From Sphaeroforma sirkka (taxonomy: Eukaryota > Opisthokonta > Ichthyosporea > Ichthyophonida), in NCBI GenBank assembly GCA_001586965.3, contig LUCW03000146.1:1-22500 (forward strand): a DNA stretch of 22,500 bases. The letters run 5' to 3'. How positions within the stretch are numbered: the stretch's first letter is position 1; each line of letters starts with the position of its first letter. Under the pieces are notes generated by a model, which saw nothing but the letters and a program-made list of their open reading frames with translations, was not told the DNA's origin and did no database searches. The position numbers and the translations under genes are program-made. Shown in pieces: positions 8,145-21,849 of this stretch.

Positions 8145-8470
8145 TAAATATAACCTTGTTCAATCAGAGTACCCAAAAATGGCTCACCCAGGCCCACGGC
8201 CCAGTACGCCAAAACAGCTATTTACATAGTGAACGGAGGACAGTTATCTTCTAAATTGGGAGCATTGATTTTAAAAATAAACAAAACAACATACAGTATG
8301 TATTATACTGTAACCGATTTGGTTTTGTTTTTAAAACAAAAGACCAAAAATAGAATTTTTTTTATTGTCAAATTGTACAATTTAGGAGACTACGGTCAGA
8401 TTGTATGATTGGTATTGTAAAAAAAACAAAACAAAACTATAGAGGTACAGTGGTAAACTTTTGAGAACAA

Positions 8471-8476
8471 TTTATT
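8471..8476 (-). terminator. Poly(A) signal for the coiled-coil gene
   Basis: TTTATT on the + strand reads AATAAA on the - strand, about 110 bases past the TAG stop at 8585-8587. Confidence 0.4.
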
Positions 8477-8584
8477 TAAAAAAAAATGCATTTTATAAAA
8501 TATGTTCTCCCCTGAGGCCTGTGCCGGGACGGCAGTCCCCTAAAAACAAAAACAAAACTTGTATTTTTCATTTCAGCACGCTAC

Positions 8585-10969
<2,385 letters not shown>

Positions 10970-11332
10970 CTGTGTATCTAATAGATATACATGCGTTAGA
11001 CAAACGGTTATTACTAGAGTATCTGTGTGTTTTCTGCAATGTATTTTGACTACTATTCCTGATTGGGATTCGACATAGCCTATACAGATTCGAAAGTTTA
11101 CATCTGTATTCTGTATTCTGTAGTTCTGAGTTGACTGACTACTGTACTGGACTACTGGAGTAATGGACTACTGGTACATAATATGGACTATATGATTGGG
11201 CAATCGCTAATTAGGGCATCCATGAGTCCCCACCTCCCACTTCCCACCTGCCGGGCCTGGTTAAGAGGCAAGAGCGGCCCATACTTCTCAGTGATAGAAT
11301 CAAGGAGTCAATAGCATTAATAGTTCGACAAC

Positions 11333-11451
11333 TATTGGTCTAATGTTTGCTTTAGTAGTTTTAGTCTTGCAATGGAGGTTGAGACTGTATCCCTGACTCC
11401 CTGGCTACCTGATATTTCCTCTGTAAACTCAATAAAGGCTCTAAAGTTCAT
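11333..11451 (-). CDS. Possible first exon of the coiled-coil gene
   Basis: ATG at 11451-11449 opens 39 codons rich in Glu, Ser, Thr and Leu, ending ...LKLLKQTLDQ before an in-frame TAG at 11334-11332. A GT at 11332-11331 (GTTGTC) would leave phase 2, which matches an acceptor CCGTAG within the next exon. The donor is far from consensus. The helical, polar character fits the downstream exons, but this exon is only a suggestion. Confidence 0.3.
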
Positions 11452-14000
11452 TCCTCAACAAGAGTAGCAAGTATTTTTTTAATAGCAACCTCTTCTTTGT
11501 TTTGAATTTTTTTTCTTGCCCGAGTCAGAGTCGGTGTGATTGTGTGACACTGTGACAGTGTGGGTCTGTGGGACTGTGCCACATTATCACTGTGAGTCCC
11601 TGTGTGTGTCCGACTGTCCGTTGGACGTTATAATAGATCTGCAGGCTACTCCTGCAAAAGTAATGTGAGAGTGTACTGATCACCGTGCAGCATCACAGTA
11701 TTCCTGCCATAATTTTTTATGTAATTTTTTTCTTTTTATATATCAAAATTGAGACGATGAACAGCTTGACTGAAAATAGTATTACTTTTAATTGATTCAC
11801 AATATAGAGAAACAACTAATTAATATATGAGTGGTTCGTACTAAAATCCGTCTATGCAATGAAGTAACTTCTAGATACAACCAATTGTATACAGTTTACA
11901 TATTGTGCACATGAACTACTGGCTGAAAGTTAGCATCATCGTCAAAATATGGAATGTTGGATTCTACAAGAATTTACGAATTAGCCCTCTACTAATGAAC
12001 GAACAAACATGAGTCATAATGCGTTAGGATTTTCATTTTTCAAGAATATTTCTAAGCTTGTGGCTTAAAAAAAAATTCAGCTCATTCTTTCATGAAAATA
12101 AAAATTCGTTTTGAAATCTGTAGTTTGTACATACTCTACTCTTCTAAATATGAACTAAATACTTTTATTTATTATTTTGATTTGGGTTTTTTTTTAAATT
12201 CAGAACAACAACATATATATTGTAGATATTTTCAATTATTTTATTTATAAATTGTAAATATTGTAGTTGTTTTGTTTTAAAAAAAAAATATATATATGTT
12301 TTGGTTCTTCCACTTAATAAAATTGCCCACACAACAACCGCCGTCACTAAGCTCAATAAGTTATAGGGGTACGGAATATAAGTTCCATAATTTCAGAAAG
12401 TTAAAACGGAACTAAGTTTTATATAAGACAAATCAACGTGGTTTTTAAGGAAACTGCACTCAATAAGCTGTCTTATGTTGAAAATTTTAGGCCACGAAAT
12501 CGATAATAGGCAATCAAAAGAGATATGAGCGATTCAGTTCTGACGACTGTCACCTGAGTGACCTCGAAAATGCACCAATTTTATATTAAAGTGTACTACC
12601 GAGATATAAAAGTTGCACTTATAATGTTTATTCGGGGCGAAATAAAAGCTACGACTTTAACGTATTGAGCTTTGCTGGCACCGAGTGAGTAGAATAATTA
12701 CGTGTTTTGTAATTAAAATATATAAATGTTCATAGCCTTTGTATCAATTTAGAAGACTATGATATGCCAATGATAAAAAATGAAAAATAAAAACACAAGT
12801 TTTTTTTTCTTTATCACAATGTGCTTTTTTCACCATGTTCTTCCATGAAAAATCATTTTATTGACGAGATATTCGATATTCCAATGAGAAGCATTACTGA
12901 TGTTTTATCGTTTGGGTTTGTTTTTAATAATAAAAAACCCCCACAATATATTGTTCATTTGTTCACACAATTTTAAAGAGTGACAGAGACTCAGCGAGCC
13001 AGCGGCCTCAGGCTCTCAAGTCTTAGCCTTCAAGCAACTTTTAAGAGCGAGAGACTATTGTTTTTTTAGTACAAAGAACCAAAAAGAACAAAAGATGCCT
13101 GGTTCATCTTCCGAATAAATGTATGATAAGGTTTTTTTATTATATTTTGTCAATTTGTTTTAAAAAACAAAACCTAAATAAATATCAATTATAGCCTTCT
13201 TTATAATCCTACCCCCTAAAAAAACCCTTTCTTGAGCTTTACAGTCCGTCATCCGATTGGCCTTTGGATATCGCCAATCTCCGAAGGTACCTTTCAATTT
13301 AATTTTTACTTAAGAAAAAGGGAAACCTCTGATTCGCCACTATACCGTAAACACTTTTTAAAAACTTACTTTTGAAACAAATCAAATGTCTGAACGTGAG
13401 TGAAATTGACGCATGTACAATAGAATATTCTTGTACCACAAATGAAAATGGTATATATTATCTTCTTATCCATTTTTAATAGCGTTGACTTCGTTGAGGT
13501 TATTGAGCTAGAGTTGCAACTTGCGAGTCCTCACTCCTCAGACCCGCGACATTGTATATTTGTTGCTCTCTATGACCTATTAAGTAAGAACTAAAAAATG
13601 TATGAACGCTCAACGCAGTCATAACACACAGCTTAGTTCATGCCCTCCGTCCTCCGGGGAGTCCGGGCTCAGGGCCTCAGGCGTCGTCAGACTTTAGCTG
13701 CTTCCACAGTCCTGAGTCCTGACTCCTGACTCCAAGCGTCCACACAGCTCGTCCATTGACAATATTTTTTCAATAAAACTCGACAACTCGTTCAATCGGC
13801 AATCGCAAACTAGGAAAGTCGGCCTGAGTTGTCGAATTTTGCGTCGACAATATGTATAATATGCGCTGAACCGTAGGATCGACAATCAGTAAATAGAGTG
13901 TAGCGTACTTGCGTCATCAGAGATGCTTGGAAAAACAGTTAATTTATCAATATTCGCCTTTACTTCATTGTGAGAAAGACATCTCCACTAAATTGATATC
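11452..14000. other. Non-coding stretch without a supported gene
   Basis: Mostly AT-rich, with many poly-A and poly-T runs. 11520-11620 is a low-complexity stretch of GTGTGA/GACTGTG units. 13660-13740 has short imperfect repeats of CTCCTGA. A 10-bp inverted repeat (13780-13789 with 13826-13835) lies upstream of the zinc-finger gene. I see no coding frame, RNA gene or transposon ends here. Confidence 0.5.
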
Positions 14001-14044
14001 AATAGTCGTCCATCTCAACGGTGCGATTAGTCAACAGAGAACAG

Positions 14045-14409
14045 GTACGTTCTAGCCGTTTTTGGCAGGTCGGTTTGTGAAAGTTTGGCTGTGCTTAATA
14101 GTTCCGGCATCAGTTGCTTTTCAATTTGAACCGGTATTAATCATGCGTAGCTTGAGAGTTACGACGTGTCGATATATTTTATTGTCGCTACAAATTCGAG
14201 GTACTAATGTACGTGATAACTCGTTTCATTCGTATCAGATTATAAACAGCAATTCATCGGGATACGTCGCACAGGTATACGGTAGGCTTTGTGTACTGCA
14301 AGAAAAGGTGACGCATCAAGATTTAGACTTCGAAGTTTGTTCGGAATTTAAATAGCAAATACAATTACACATAAAAGGAAGTTATAAATGTATCATAACT
14401 AGCTGTCAG
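14045..14409 (+). other. Probable 5'-UTR intron of the zinc-finger gene
   Basis: ACAG followed by GTACGT at 14045 is a strong donor. ACTAGCTGTCAG ending at 14409 is a good acceptor with a CATAACTAG branch-like sequence. The exon resumes five bases before the ATG. Inside is a 97-codon frame with no ATG at its first codon, which is better explained as intron. Confidence 0.5.
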
Positions 14410-14414
14410 CCAAC

Positions 14415-17400
14415 ATGAAACACGGAACTGGCTATAAAAGTCATTCGATCGTTGGAATACTGCATCTGGAGTCTATTAGTAGTAGCGGTTCTGATGGAGG
14501 CAGTTCTCAGCAAACCAATGGGAAGATTGGAACCAGAAATGAAAGTTCGGCAGATTCCGATAATTTTGAGACGACTCGTCAACGTGGAAGCATCGACGAG
14601 CCCTTCATCCGCCGTAGCGCAACGGGAATAGTAACCCGTAATGACGCACAGACAACTATGACATTTAGTCTTGGCGAGAGTCGGGCAGGAGATGATTTTG
14701 CTGAATCGAAAGAATACACGGAGAGAGCCGAGGCGAGTGGCGGCAGCAATACGAATCTAGCTCATGCTCGTGTCACACACTCGGCATTTTCGAGTTCTGG
14801 CTGTGAGAAACAAAATCCTGATCGGCGTGGCGAGAAAGAGCATAGTATATTGGATTCTCATTGTCATCGAACAGAGAAATCGTCCTATAGAAATGGATCC
14901 GATGGAAAAGAAGCAACAACGGATGGTCGAGCAAACTCGGACTTTGTAAGTTCAATATGCGAAGTCTCAATGCTTCGTAGAACGAGCACCGAAGATAGGC
15001 AGTCGGATACTAGTGGGAATCAAATTGCGAGGTGCAGTGACAATAGTGTTGTGAGTGCTGGCGGGAATGTTGATGAAAATGCAACTGACGAAAACCAGAG
15101 CGTTTACGGTAGTGAAGGAAGAAGTGCGAACAGCGAAGAAGAGCGCATCGGAAGGGAGACGAGCACCGATGGAAGTACAACGTCCAGTGACTCGAAGGAT
15201 AATCAAAGAACCGCGGTCAAGCGCGACACGGCCAGTGCACGTACCGATGATGACCGATGCACAGTGACCTCCAGTGCAAACAACGACAGTGACAGCAAGA
15301 CGAGAAAAGTCGCTGAAATAGGGTTTGACGCCAGCACTGGTGGTAGTCCGGCAAGTGGCGGTGCCACTGAGTTTGACGAGAGCTGTATCAATCGGGAAGG
15401 TAGTTCTTCACAAGGATCTTCGAACAGTGAGTGTAAAACAATGACACTGGGTCTGAGTGCGACTGGAAGCACCGGAACCGAAGGTGGAAGTCAAAGTTCG
15501 TCACAATCTCCGGATGGAGAGACGTCTGCAAGTATGCGCATCCGCAGGACTGAGCGCGTCAGTGAAGGAAGTACAGATGAGAGCAGTGTGTCTAGTGCCA
15601 CCCAGGGAATGGACAGTGGAAATTCTGCTGCTGCTGGTAACAGGGCCGAGCAAATACGATCAATGGCCAGTACCACGGTCGATGGCAGACAGGGACAGAA
15701 TTCAGGCGCTTCGAATGAACGTCTCGAGAATTTTGAGGCTGCACAGTCCATTGATGAATCTAAGAAAAGCTTTAGAGGCGAGAAATCTAGACAAAGAGGA
15801 AAGAAATCGGGCGTACCGAAAGGGCCGCCTAAAGCTCGGGCTAACAGAACAGGTGACGTTGGCATTCTGCTTGACGATGCAGCAACAAAAATTACTTCTA
15901 TGCAGGGAAAAATGAAGCTAGGTACTGCCCCCAAAACCAAAGGGAACCCCAAGGCTAAAGGAAAGACTAATAGACGGACCAACTCCGAGCTGAAGCGATC
16001 ATATATGTGCGAGTACGAGAGGTGTGGACGAAAGTACGCCTCCAAGCACGCCCGACATCTCCACTACCGAATCAAGCACAACCAAGATAGCATATTCAAC
16101 AACCGCCGCGGTGAACCGTCTGGCACACAGCAACCCCAGCAGCCGCTACAGATGAGTCAGACACAGGGTCCTATATTTGTTGTGCCCGCCGGATGCACAT
16201 TCACTCCGCAACCTGGGGTTACACCTATGCAAGGGCAACCTGGAATTGTGCAGGTGCAAGGGCAAACTGGAATTGTAAAAATGGAGGGACAACAACCTCA
16301 GAGTGTCTTAAGAATCGGCCGACCTCCTCCGGAAGATATTTCGGCGAACAAAGGTGACCGCAAACCACCACGTGCGCTTGGAGTCAAATTCTCCACCACT
16401 CAAGCCTCCAAACAAGTCGCTCCAGGACAGCCTACCTTCGACAGTGTGGGCCGGGACAACGCCCAGAGCAGCAGCCAAAACTACCAAGGGACAAATACCT
16501 CAAGCAATCATGAACCCCAATCGTGGCAGCAACCCAGGCAAACTAAGCACGCACATGGAGCGATGCTCGCAAAGGCATGCGGTAATGCGCCTCCAGCACA
16601 CTTGCAGCCCCCATGCTCTTCGCATGGTAGTGCTTCTCCGATAACCGGTGCTCACAACAACGCTGCCAGGCACATGATGGGAGCACATGTACGTCGGCGG
16701 GATATAGATCGGTTTCACTCGCCAGCTTCTCGGCATAATTTGGGAGTCTCAGGGAGTACGAAGGGGAGGAAGACAGAGATGGCTGTACCGTCATCGCATG
16801 TCCATGGTGGTCGTCACCACGAGCACCACCTCGATGGTTTTTTAGGGGAAATTCATGATAATGTCAGTGGTCATTCCACTGCACATAACTTTCAGAATGG
16901 CAACATGCAACAACACGAATCACAACAACAACAAGGTTCACAGCAGCATTCCAAAGGTTGTGGTATGCATCCGCAAGGTGCACCACATATGTCCGGTAAA
17001 ACAGTTGGACATGCACATGGGCAGTATCGGAATCGGCACAGCTTCCCGCAAACGCCGAATGGTACTCAGGAATCAACTCGAGAGATTTTCAAGAGCCGTG
17101 CGGTTAGCAACAGCTTTGACTTAACCAAACTACTAGGATCGAATGACAAGGACAGATTGTATAAGCAACCGTCGGAGCATGTGGAACGTGCGAATACCAT
17201 ACGAACACGATCCCTAGGGAATTTCACTCAAAAGAGGGAATCCAAGCCTCAGTCACTGGAGTTTGATAGAGGAAGAAATACTGGAAACTGGATAGCTAAT
17301 GATCAAACATCTGGTGGTCAGAAACTTCATATGACCCAGCCCATAAGAGGAAGAGAGCACTACACTCACAAAACTCAGATGCAGGATCCACAGCAACGTT

Positions 17401-18365
17401 ATACGTTGAACCAGTCGGGGCAGGCACTACAAGTACAGGGCAGTCAAGGACAAGAAGGTGAACTGTATGACGATGATATCCATGCCCGTAAGAGATCGCA
17501 TTCGCATCCGAGAAACAGGTCGCCAAGGTTTGCACAAATGAGCAACCGCAAGCTGAGCCCACAGAATCAGTTGCCGCCTCCGAGGCACAGACAGAAAGGG
17601 AATGGAATACAACGCCCCAATACGGCTAACGAGGCTTATTCGCCGCGACAGCCATGTAGCCATAGAAACGATGCCCACTCGAACAATGGTGGCGGGTCTT
17701 GTGCCATACATGGACATGGAGGAGGAGTACAAGATCCAGAATGGAATCAGAATCAGATACAGAATAGTAGCGGAAATATGCTGGGGAACGATAGCTTCGT
17801 GAACAGCGACGGTGTTGTGGATGCCATGGCGAATAGTACACTGGACAGGAACACTTATCGATACAACAACAGCTGGAGCAACACAAAGTCTACCCCGTCC
17901 GGAGATGGTACGGAAGGCTCAAACGGTTATAATAGTCAGAGCAGTTTGGGTAGCAATGCACAGAAAAACTTTAGTGACAATGCTCAGAACAGTTTTAGTG
18001 GCAACACACAGAACAATTTTAGTGGCAATATACAGAACAATTTTAGTGACAATACAAACAACGGGTTTGTACAGCACCGATACCAACAACAACACAACTA
18101 TGTAAATGGTACGCAACAGAGCCAGTCTTCGAGCGAAAGCGGCAGTGGAGGCGGAAGTGGCTTTAGTCAAGTATGCACTATGCACGGAGACAGTAGCGAG
18201 AAGGCAAACATGGTTGGTTCCTTTGATGGTGGCTCGTGTAGGTATAACGTTGATTCTTTCAGTAAGAACAACGGTATGGAAAACCAATATACTAACTCTA
18301 GTCGTTACGATGCTGAACCAGCGCAATCCTCGAACTATTCTCAGCGATTTACAGGGTTTTCATAA
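14415..18365 (+). CDS. Large disordered protein with one C2H2 zinc finger, putative DNA-binding regulator
   Basis: 1,316 residues in one exon, with ATG at 14415 (A at -3) and an in-frame TAG 15 bases upstream. Residues 1-450 are Ser/Thr/Gly/Asp/Glu-rich and disordered. About 450-530 is Lys/Arg-rich and nuclear-signal-like. One C2H2 finger follows, with C532, C537, H550 and H555 (C-x4-C-x12-H-x4-H) and Tyr before the first Cys. Then come Gln/Pro/Gly stretches with short PGIVQVQGQ-type repeats, a His-rich region about 770-850, an Arg/Ser/Pro patch around 1025-1060, and an Asn/Gln/Ser tail with tandem octapeptides (from residue 1181). The architecture fits a transcription factor or chromatin/RNA-binding protein; with a single finger the target is unknown. 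Gln/Asn-rich tails can drive condensates. No close homologue is recognised. The other frames over this exon are shadows. Confidence 0.9.
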   Translation: MKHGTGYKSHSIVGILHLESISSSGSDGGSSQQTNGKIGTRNESSADSDNFETTRQRGSIDEPFIRRSATGIVTRNDAQTTMTFSLGESRAGDDFAESKEYTERAEASGGSNTNLAHARVTHSAFSSSGCEKQNPDRRGEKEHSILDSHCHRTEKSSYRNGSDGKEATTDGRANSDFVSSICEVSMLRRTSTEDRQSDTSGNQIARCSDNSVVSAGGNVDENATDENQSVYGSEGRSANSEEERIGRETSTDGSTTSSDSKDNQRTAVKRDTASARTDDDRCTVTSSANNDSDSKTRKVAEIGFDASTGGSPASGGATEFDESCINREGSSSQGSSNSECKTMTLGLSATGSTGTEGGSQSSSQSPDGETSASMRIRRTERVSEGSTDESSVSSATQGMDSGNSAAAGNRAEQIRSMASTTVDGRQGQNSGASNERLENFEAAQSIDESKKSFRGEKSRQRGKKSGVPKGPPKARANRTGDVGILLDDAATKITSMQGKMKLGTAPKTKGNPKAKGKTNRRTNSELKRSYMCEYERCGRKYASKHARHLHYRIKHNQDSIFNNRRGEPSGTQQPQQPLQMSQTQGPIFVVPAGCTFTPQPGVTPMQGQPGIVQVQGQTGIVKMEGQQPQSVLRIGRPPPEDISANKGDRKPPRALGVKFSTTQASKQVAPGQPTFDSVGRDNAQSSSQNYQGTNTSSNHEPQSWQQPRQTKHAHGAMLAKACGNAPPAHLQPPCSSHGSASPITGAHNNAARHMMGAHVRRRDIDRFHSPASRHNLGVSGSTKGRKTEMAVPSSHVHGGRHHEHHLDGFLGEIHDNVSGHSTAHNFQNGNMQQHESQQQQGSQQHSKGCGMHPQGAPHMSGKTVGHAHGQYRNRHSFPQTPNGTQESTREIFKSRAVSNSFDLTKLLGSNDKDRLYKQPSEHVERANTIRTRSLGNFTQKRESKPQSLEFDRGRNTGNWIANDQTSGGQKLHMTQPIRGREHYTHKTQMQDPQQRYTLNQSGQALQVQGSQGQEGELYDDDIHARKRSHSHPRNRSPRFAQMSNRKLSPQNQLPPPRHRQKGNGIQRPNTANEAYSPRQPCSHRNDAHSNNGGGSCAIHGHGGGVQDPEWNQNQIQNSSGNMLGNDSFVNSDGVVDAMANSTLDRNTYRYNNSWSNTKSTPSGDGTEGSNGYNSQSSLGSNAQKNFSDNAQNSFSGNTQNNFSGNIQNNFSDNTNNGFVQHRYQQQHNYVNGTQQSQSSSESGSGGGSGFSQVCTMHGDSSEKANMVGSFDGGSCRYNVDSFSKNNGMENQYTNSSRYDAEPAQSSNYSQRFTGFS
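17955..18068 (+). repeat. In-frame tandem 24-bp repeat (octapeptide)
   Basis: Four full units (17955, 17979, 18003, 18027) and a partial fifth unit encode variants of N-x-Q-N-N-F-S-G/D. Units differ at synonymous and non-synonymous sites, so this is not a fresh slippage product. It lies in the Asn/Gln-rich tail of the zinc-finger protein. Confidence 0.85.
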
Positions 18366-18446
18366 GCGTTTTGGGCAATATCGCCTAGCTCCAGAATAGC
18401 GCCGACATGGTTGGTTTCACCTACTTATTTGCCATGATAGATCAGC

Positions 18447-18452
18447 AATAAA
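18447..18452 (+). terminator. Poly(A) signal of the zinc-finger gene
   Basis: AATAAA 82 bases after the TAA stop. A second AATAAA is at 18569-18574. Confidence 0.55.
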
Positions 18453-18579
18453 ACAATGGTGATCATATAAATACAGTCGTGCTGTGATTTCGCAGCAATT
18501 TTTAATTCGTTTCGATTTCAAATACTTGATGCATGTGCATTCGTAATACTGTGGCCTGTAGTGAAATCAATAAAAATCT

Positions 18580-19405
<826 letters not shown>

Positions 19406-19480
19406 CCTACTCAAGTATGAGTATAGTGGCAATGGCAAAGAGTGTGTATGCACCTGTTCCTGTACTAAAACTCCGGCGGG

Positions 19481-19486
19481 TTTATT
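19481..19486 (-). terminator. Poly(A) signal for the small - strand gene
   Basis: AATAAA on the - strand, about 100 bases after the stop at 19588. Confidence 0.3.
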
Positions 19487-19587
19487 TAGCAAGATAGACT
19501 CCTACTTCTTATACGAATCGCCATGCACTCCCACTGTAGACATTGGTGACGGTCCTGTGTCCAATCACTGTGGTCTGTGTTCTGCGA

Positions 19588-19989
19588 TTATTCTGTCAAT
19601 TTGAACCGAGGAACTAGTGCATAATTATGATCGCTAGTTGTTCGTGCGAGTAGGAGTGTGATTGTGTGACATGGCCCCACTACCAACAAAACATCCATAG
19701 TATTACACCAAAGGGTTGGTATTGATTGTTCGGCATTGTTGATTCCTCGTCCGATTCGAATAAACAAATTATGCTCGTACAAATCACACGGGTCCTCCGA
19801 GAAGGTGCATCTATATCCCTTCTCAGTTCTCTCCCATGTGGCGCCGCTTCCCACTACTTGGTTGTTCACGAACGACGGAGCTTGTTTACTAATGTTACTT
19901 ACAATGATTGTGCATCCGCTTGCAATTGACCCATACTAAGTCTCGTGTACTCCTAATTTTGACTGGGACTCATCTGTTGTTTCGTTCAT
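19588..19989 (-). CDS. Possible small gene of unknown function with an in-frame TAG near its start
   Basis: The frame runs from ATG 19989-19987 to TAA at 19590-19588, 134 codons, with a TAG at codon 18 (19938-19936). Downstream of the TAG, 115 codons are open. The translation is protein-like: a Gly/Ser/Ile start, the segment [13 protein letters not shown], four Cys after it, and a hydrophobic stretch near the C-terminus (DVLLVVGP). The sequence before the TAG (ACTTAG) could instead be a splice acceptor, making this a terminal exon. A TATA-like box lies 48-55 bases upstream of the ATG. Two + strand frames overlap but look less protein-like. The family is not recognised. Confidence 0.35.
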
Positions 19990-20035
19990 AATTCTGATTC
20001 TGAGAATGCAAGCAAATATTCACACCAAATGCGGG

Positions 20036-20046
20036 CTATAAATAGT
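20036..20046 (-). promoter_or_regulatory. TATA-box-like element
   Basis: CTATTTATAGC on the - strand (GCTATAAATAG on the +) sits in the 167-base gap between the EndoU stop and the small gene's ATG. Spacing suits - strand transcription starting near 20010. The box is also a perfect TATAAATA in the + direction, where no gene follows. Confidence 0.35.
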
Positions 20047-20143
20047 CCGGCCAGCGTGAATTCCGTAACGACACGACAATATTAAAACTTGATTTTGGAA
20101 AATCTGTTCTTCTTTTGCTCTGGTTGTGATCGATTAGGTACAA

Positions 20144-20149
20144 TTTATT
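20144..20149 (-). terminator. Poly(A) signal just past the EndoU stop
   Basis: AATAAA on the - strand, starting 7 bases after the TAG at 20159-20157. It is very close but is the only one before the TATA-like box. Confidence 0.35.
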
Positions 20150-20156
20150 TACTGCT

Positions 20157-21466
20157 CTAATCTCTTTTAGAGAAAGCGGATCCAATCTTCCGGTTCGTGC
20201 GGCCAATCTTGTGGAACACAACCGTTACATCATAACCCCCGACAGTCACTTCATTCTCTTCGCCTCCACACAGAAATATCAGAGTGTACAGCGCCATCTC
20301 GAACTCAGGGGAAACCCCAATAAAACACGTGCTCACAGGCTTAAGCTCACCCTCCCATTCGAATTGGAGGGTCAGTACTTGGTCAAAGGCGGTGGGATCT
20401 TGTGTGCGTCTGCGGGGTATCACGTATCCTTTGTAATTGAGCGCTTTGCGACGCTCCTCTATGAGCAACTGTACCCAGTTGTGTAGCCCTGTTGTACGAG
20501 TTTATACATTGCGAATGTGTGAGCGTGTAGCCAGTAACATGCCGATGCACATAAATAAGGAAAGGTATATACTAACGAGACACTACTTTTGATGACTTTC
20601 AAGGGGTAAGCTATCGGTAAGTGGCGGCACTTTGTTTTCAGATCGTATCAAACTCTTGGCACAAGGCATGGCAACGCACAAACTGCCGAGACCAACCGTA
20701 GCTGAGAGTTCTAGCAAGCTAAAACTAGTGCAGTGCGACTAGTATCCAGACCACAGAGGTACATACCGATAACCTTGCCGTCGCGTTCCTCGCCCACGAA
20801 CACGTGCTCAAACCCGGACGCGTCATTGCGGCTCTCTCGTCTGTAGAACTGGAACCACAGCGTGTGCAAGAACGCCTTAAATTCGCCCCTGTCAGACACC
20901 TCATCGGGCAACGCACCTTTCTCCCGGCAGTAGTTGTAACAGTACTCCATACAGGGCGTGCGCATAATTTTGGTAAGGAAGTCGCTATTCTTAGCCTTTT
21001 CCGTGTTGCTCGCGCTCTCTTCCTGGCCAGTACTCCTCTCATAGTTGTCCAGAAGCTTGTAAAATGCTGCGAATGTCGGCCGTCTGAACACGTGCTTATC
21101 CACATACTGGAACAGAGGCATCCCCGCTGCATCCCCACTCTGGTATGCGTTCTTACCATCCTACAAATCCACGTGGTAGTCGACATCCGGCTCTAGCCGG
21201 TTCGTGTCTAGCTCCCACAACTCCTTGGCAGCCAGGCTTAGATCGTCTAATTCCGCGTCTGTCGACTGCGCTGACTCTCGCGCTGCGTTCAACTCAACGT
21301 TCCTGAAGTAGTTGATGCAGTCTTCTAGGATGTCGTCCTTCTCGGTGACTGCAGGCAATTCCTCGCCCTCTGTAGCTAGCGGTTGCAATTGGGTTTCGAG
21401 TACTTCGCTGTCTACCGTTGCTGTTTCGGCTAGACCTCTGGTGATGACGTAGGGAATCTGTGCCAT
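20157..21466 (-). pseudogene. EndoU (XendoU-family) poly(U)-preferring endoribonuclease, two exons, in-frame TAG
   Basis: Exon 1 is 21466-20767 and exon 2 is 20488-20157. The intron 20766-20489 has a GTATGT donor and CAACAG acceptor, and phase 1 agrees on both sides. Start ATG is 21466-21464; total 344 codons including the stop. EndoU enzymes are manganese-dependent RNases that cut at uridines and leave 2',3'-cyclic phosphates. The catalytic set is present: His 221 in FEHVFVGE, His 236 in LHNWVQ (just after the splice), and Lys 283 in KPV before FIGVSPEFEMALYT. N-terminal LWELDTNRL and PLF..VD..VF.RPT motifs are family hallmarks. No signal peptide is visible, so a cytoplasmic or nuclear location is likely. 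Codon 102 (21163-21161) is TAG where the family usually has Gln after the VDY..DL motif. Everything else is intact, so this is a young nonsense allele, a read error, or a readthrough case. Confidence 0.85.
20489..20766 (-). other. EndoU intron
   Basis: 278 bp, GTATGT..CAG. It splits a Gly codon between the two catalytic histidines. Reading past the donor gives an unrelated tail and a stop, which supports splicing. Confidence 0.85.
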
Positions 21467-21665
21467 CGTTAGTACGCGTACAATGCAATGGGAAATTCCA
21501 GAAGTGAGTGGATGCCTGTACATATGTGGATATGGAAGTAAAGTTCATATCATACCGTGTGATATGTTTTGAATCTAACGGCTGCATCCAGACAAACATC
21601 GAGATATATATATAAAAATGATAGGGCGAAATTATAAAATATGCCACAACGGACTAAAGTCCGTA

Positions 21666-21667
<2 letters not shown>
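21467..21667. other. Upstream region of the EndoU gene
   Basis: A TATATATATA stretch at 21604-21613, about 140 bases upstream of the ATG, could serve as a TATA element on the - strand. No other signal is recognised. Confidence 0.3.

Positions 21668-21743
<76 letters not shown>
21668..21743. repeat. Compound (AT)n(GT)n microsatellite
   Basis: A pure AT run (21668-21711) passes directly into GT repeats (21712-21743). A further GT run lies at 21820-21842, with AT at 21800-21820. Confidence 0.97.
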
Positions 21744-21746
<3 letters not shown>

Positions 21747-21849
21747 TGTGAATGTGTACACGCGCGTATTTATTATATATAAATATGTGTGTGGGTGCAT
21801 ATATATGTATATATATATATGCGTGTGTGTGTGTGTGTGTATGTGTGCG

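Larger units (their letters stand above)
7513..8470. other. AT-rich non-coding stretch
   Basis: No open frame with coding character is visible. The stretch has many A and T runs, an inverted-repeat-bounded segment (7603-7915) and a perfect 13-bp inverted repeat (8080-8144). Some of the left part could still be retrotransposon LTR if the proposed LTR end is wrong. Confidence 0.6.

Noticed and set aside
14062..14355. 97-codon + strand frame upstream of the zinc-finger gene
   Set aside because: It has no ATG at its start and lies between a strong GTACGT donor and a CTGTCAG acceptor, so it is most likely intron.
19588..21466. A reassigned genetic code in which TAG means Gln, suggested by in-frame TAGs in EndoU and the small gene
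   Set aside because: The 1,316-codon Gln-rich zinc-finger frame and the 840-codon pol frame use only CAA/CAG for Gln, with no TAG, and the EndoU gene itself ends at a sensible TAG. Local lesions or splicing explain it better.
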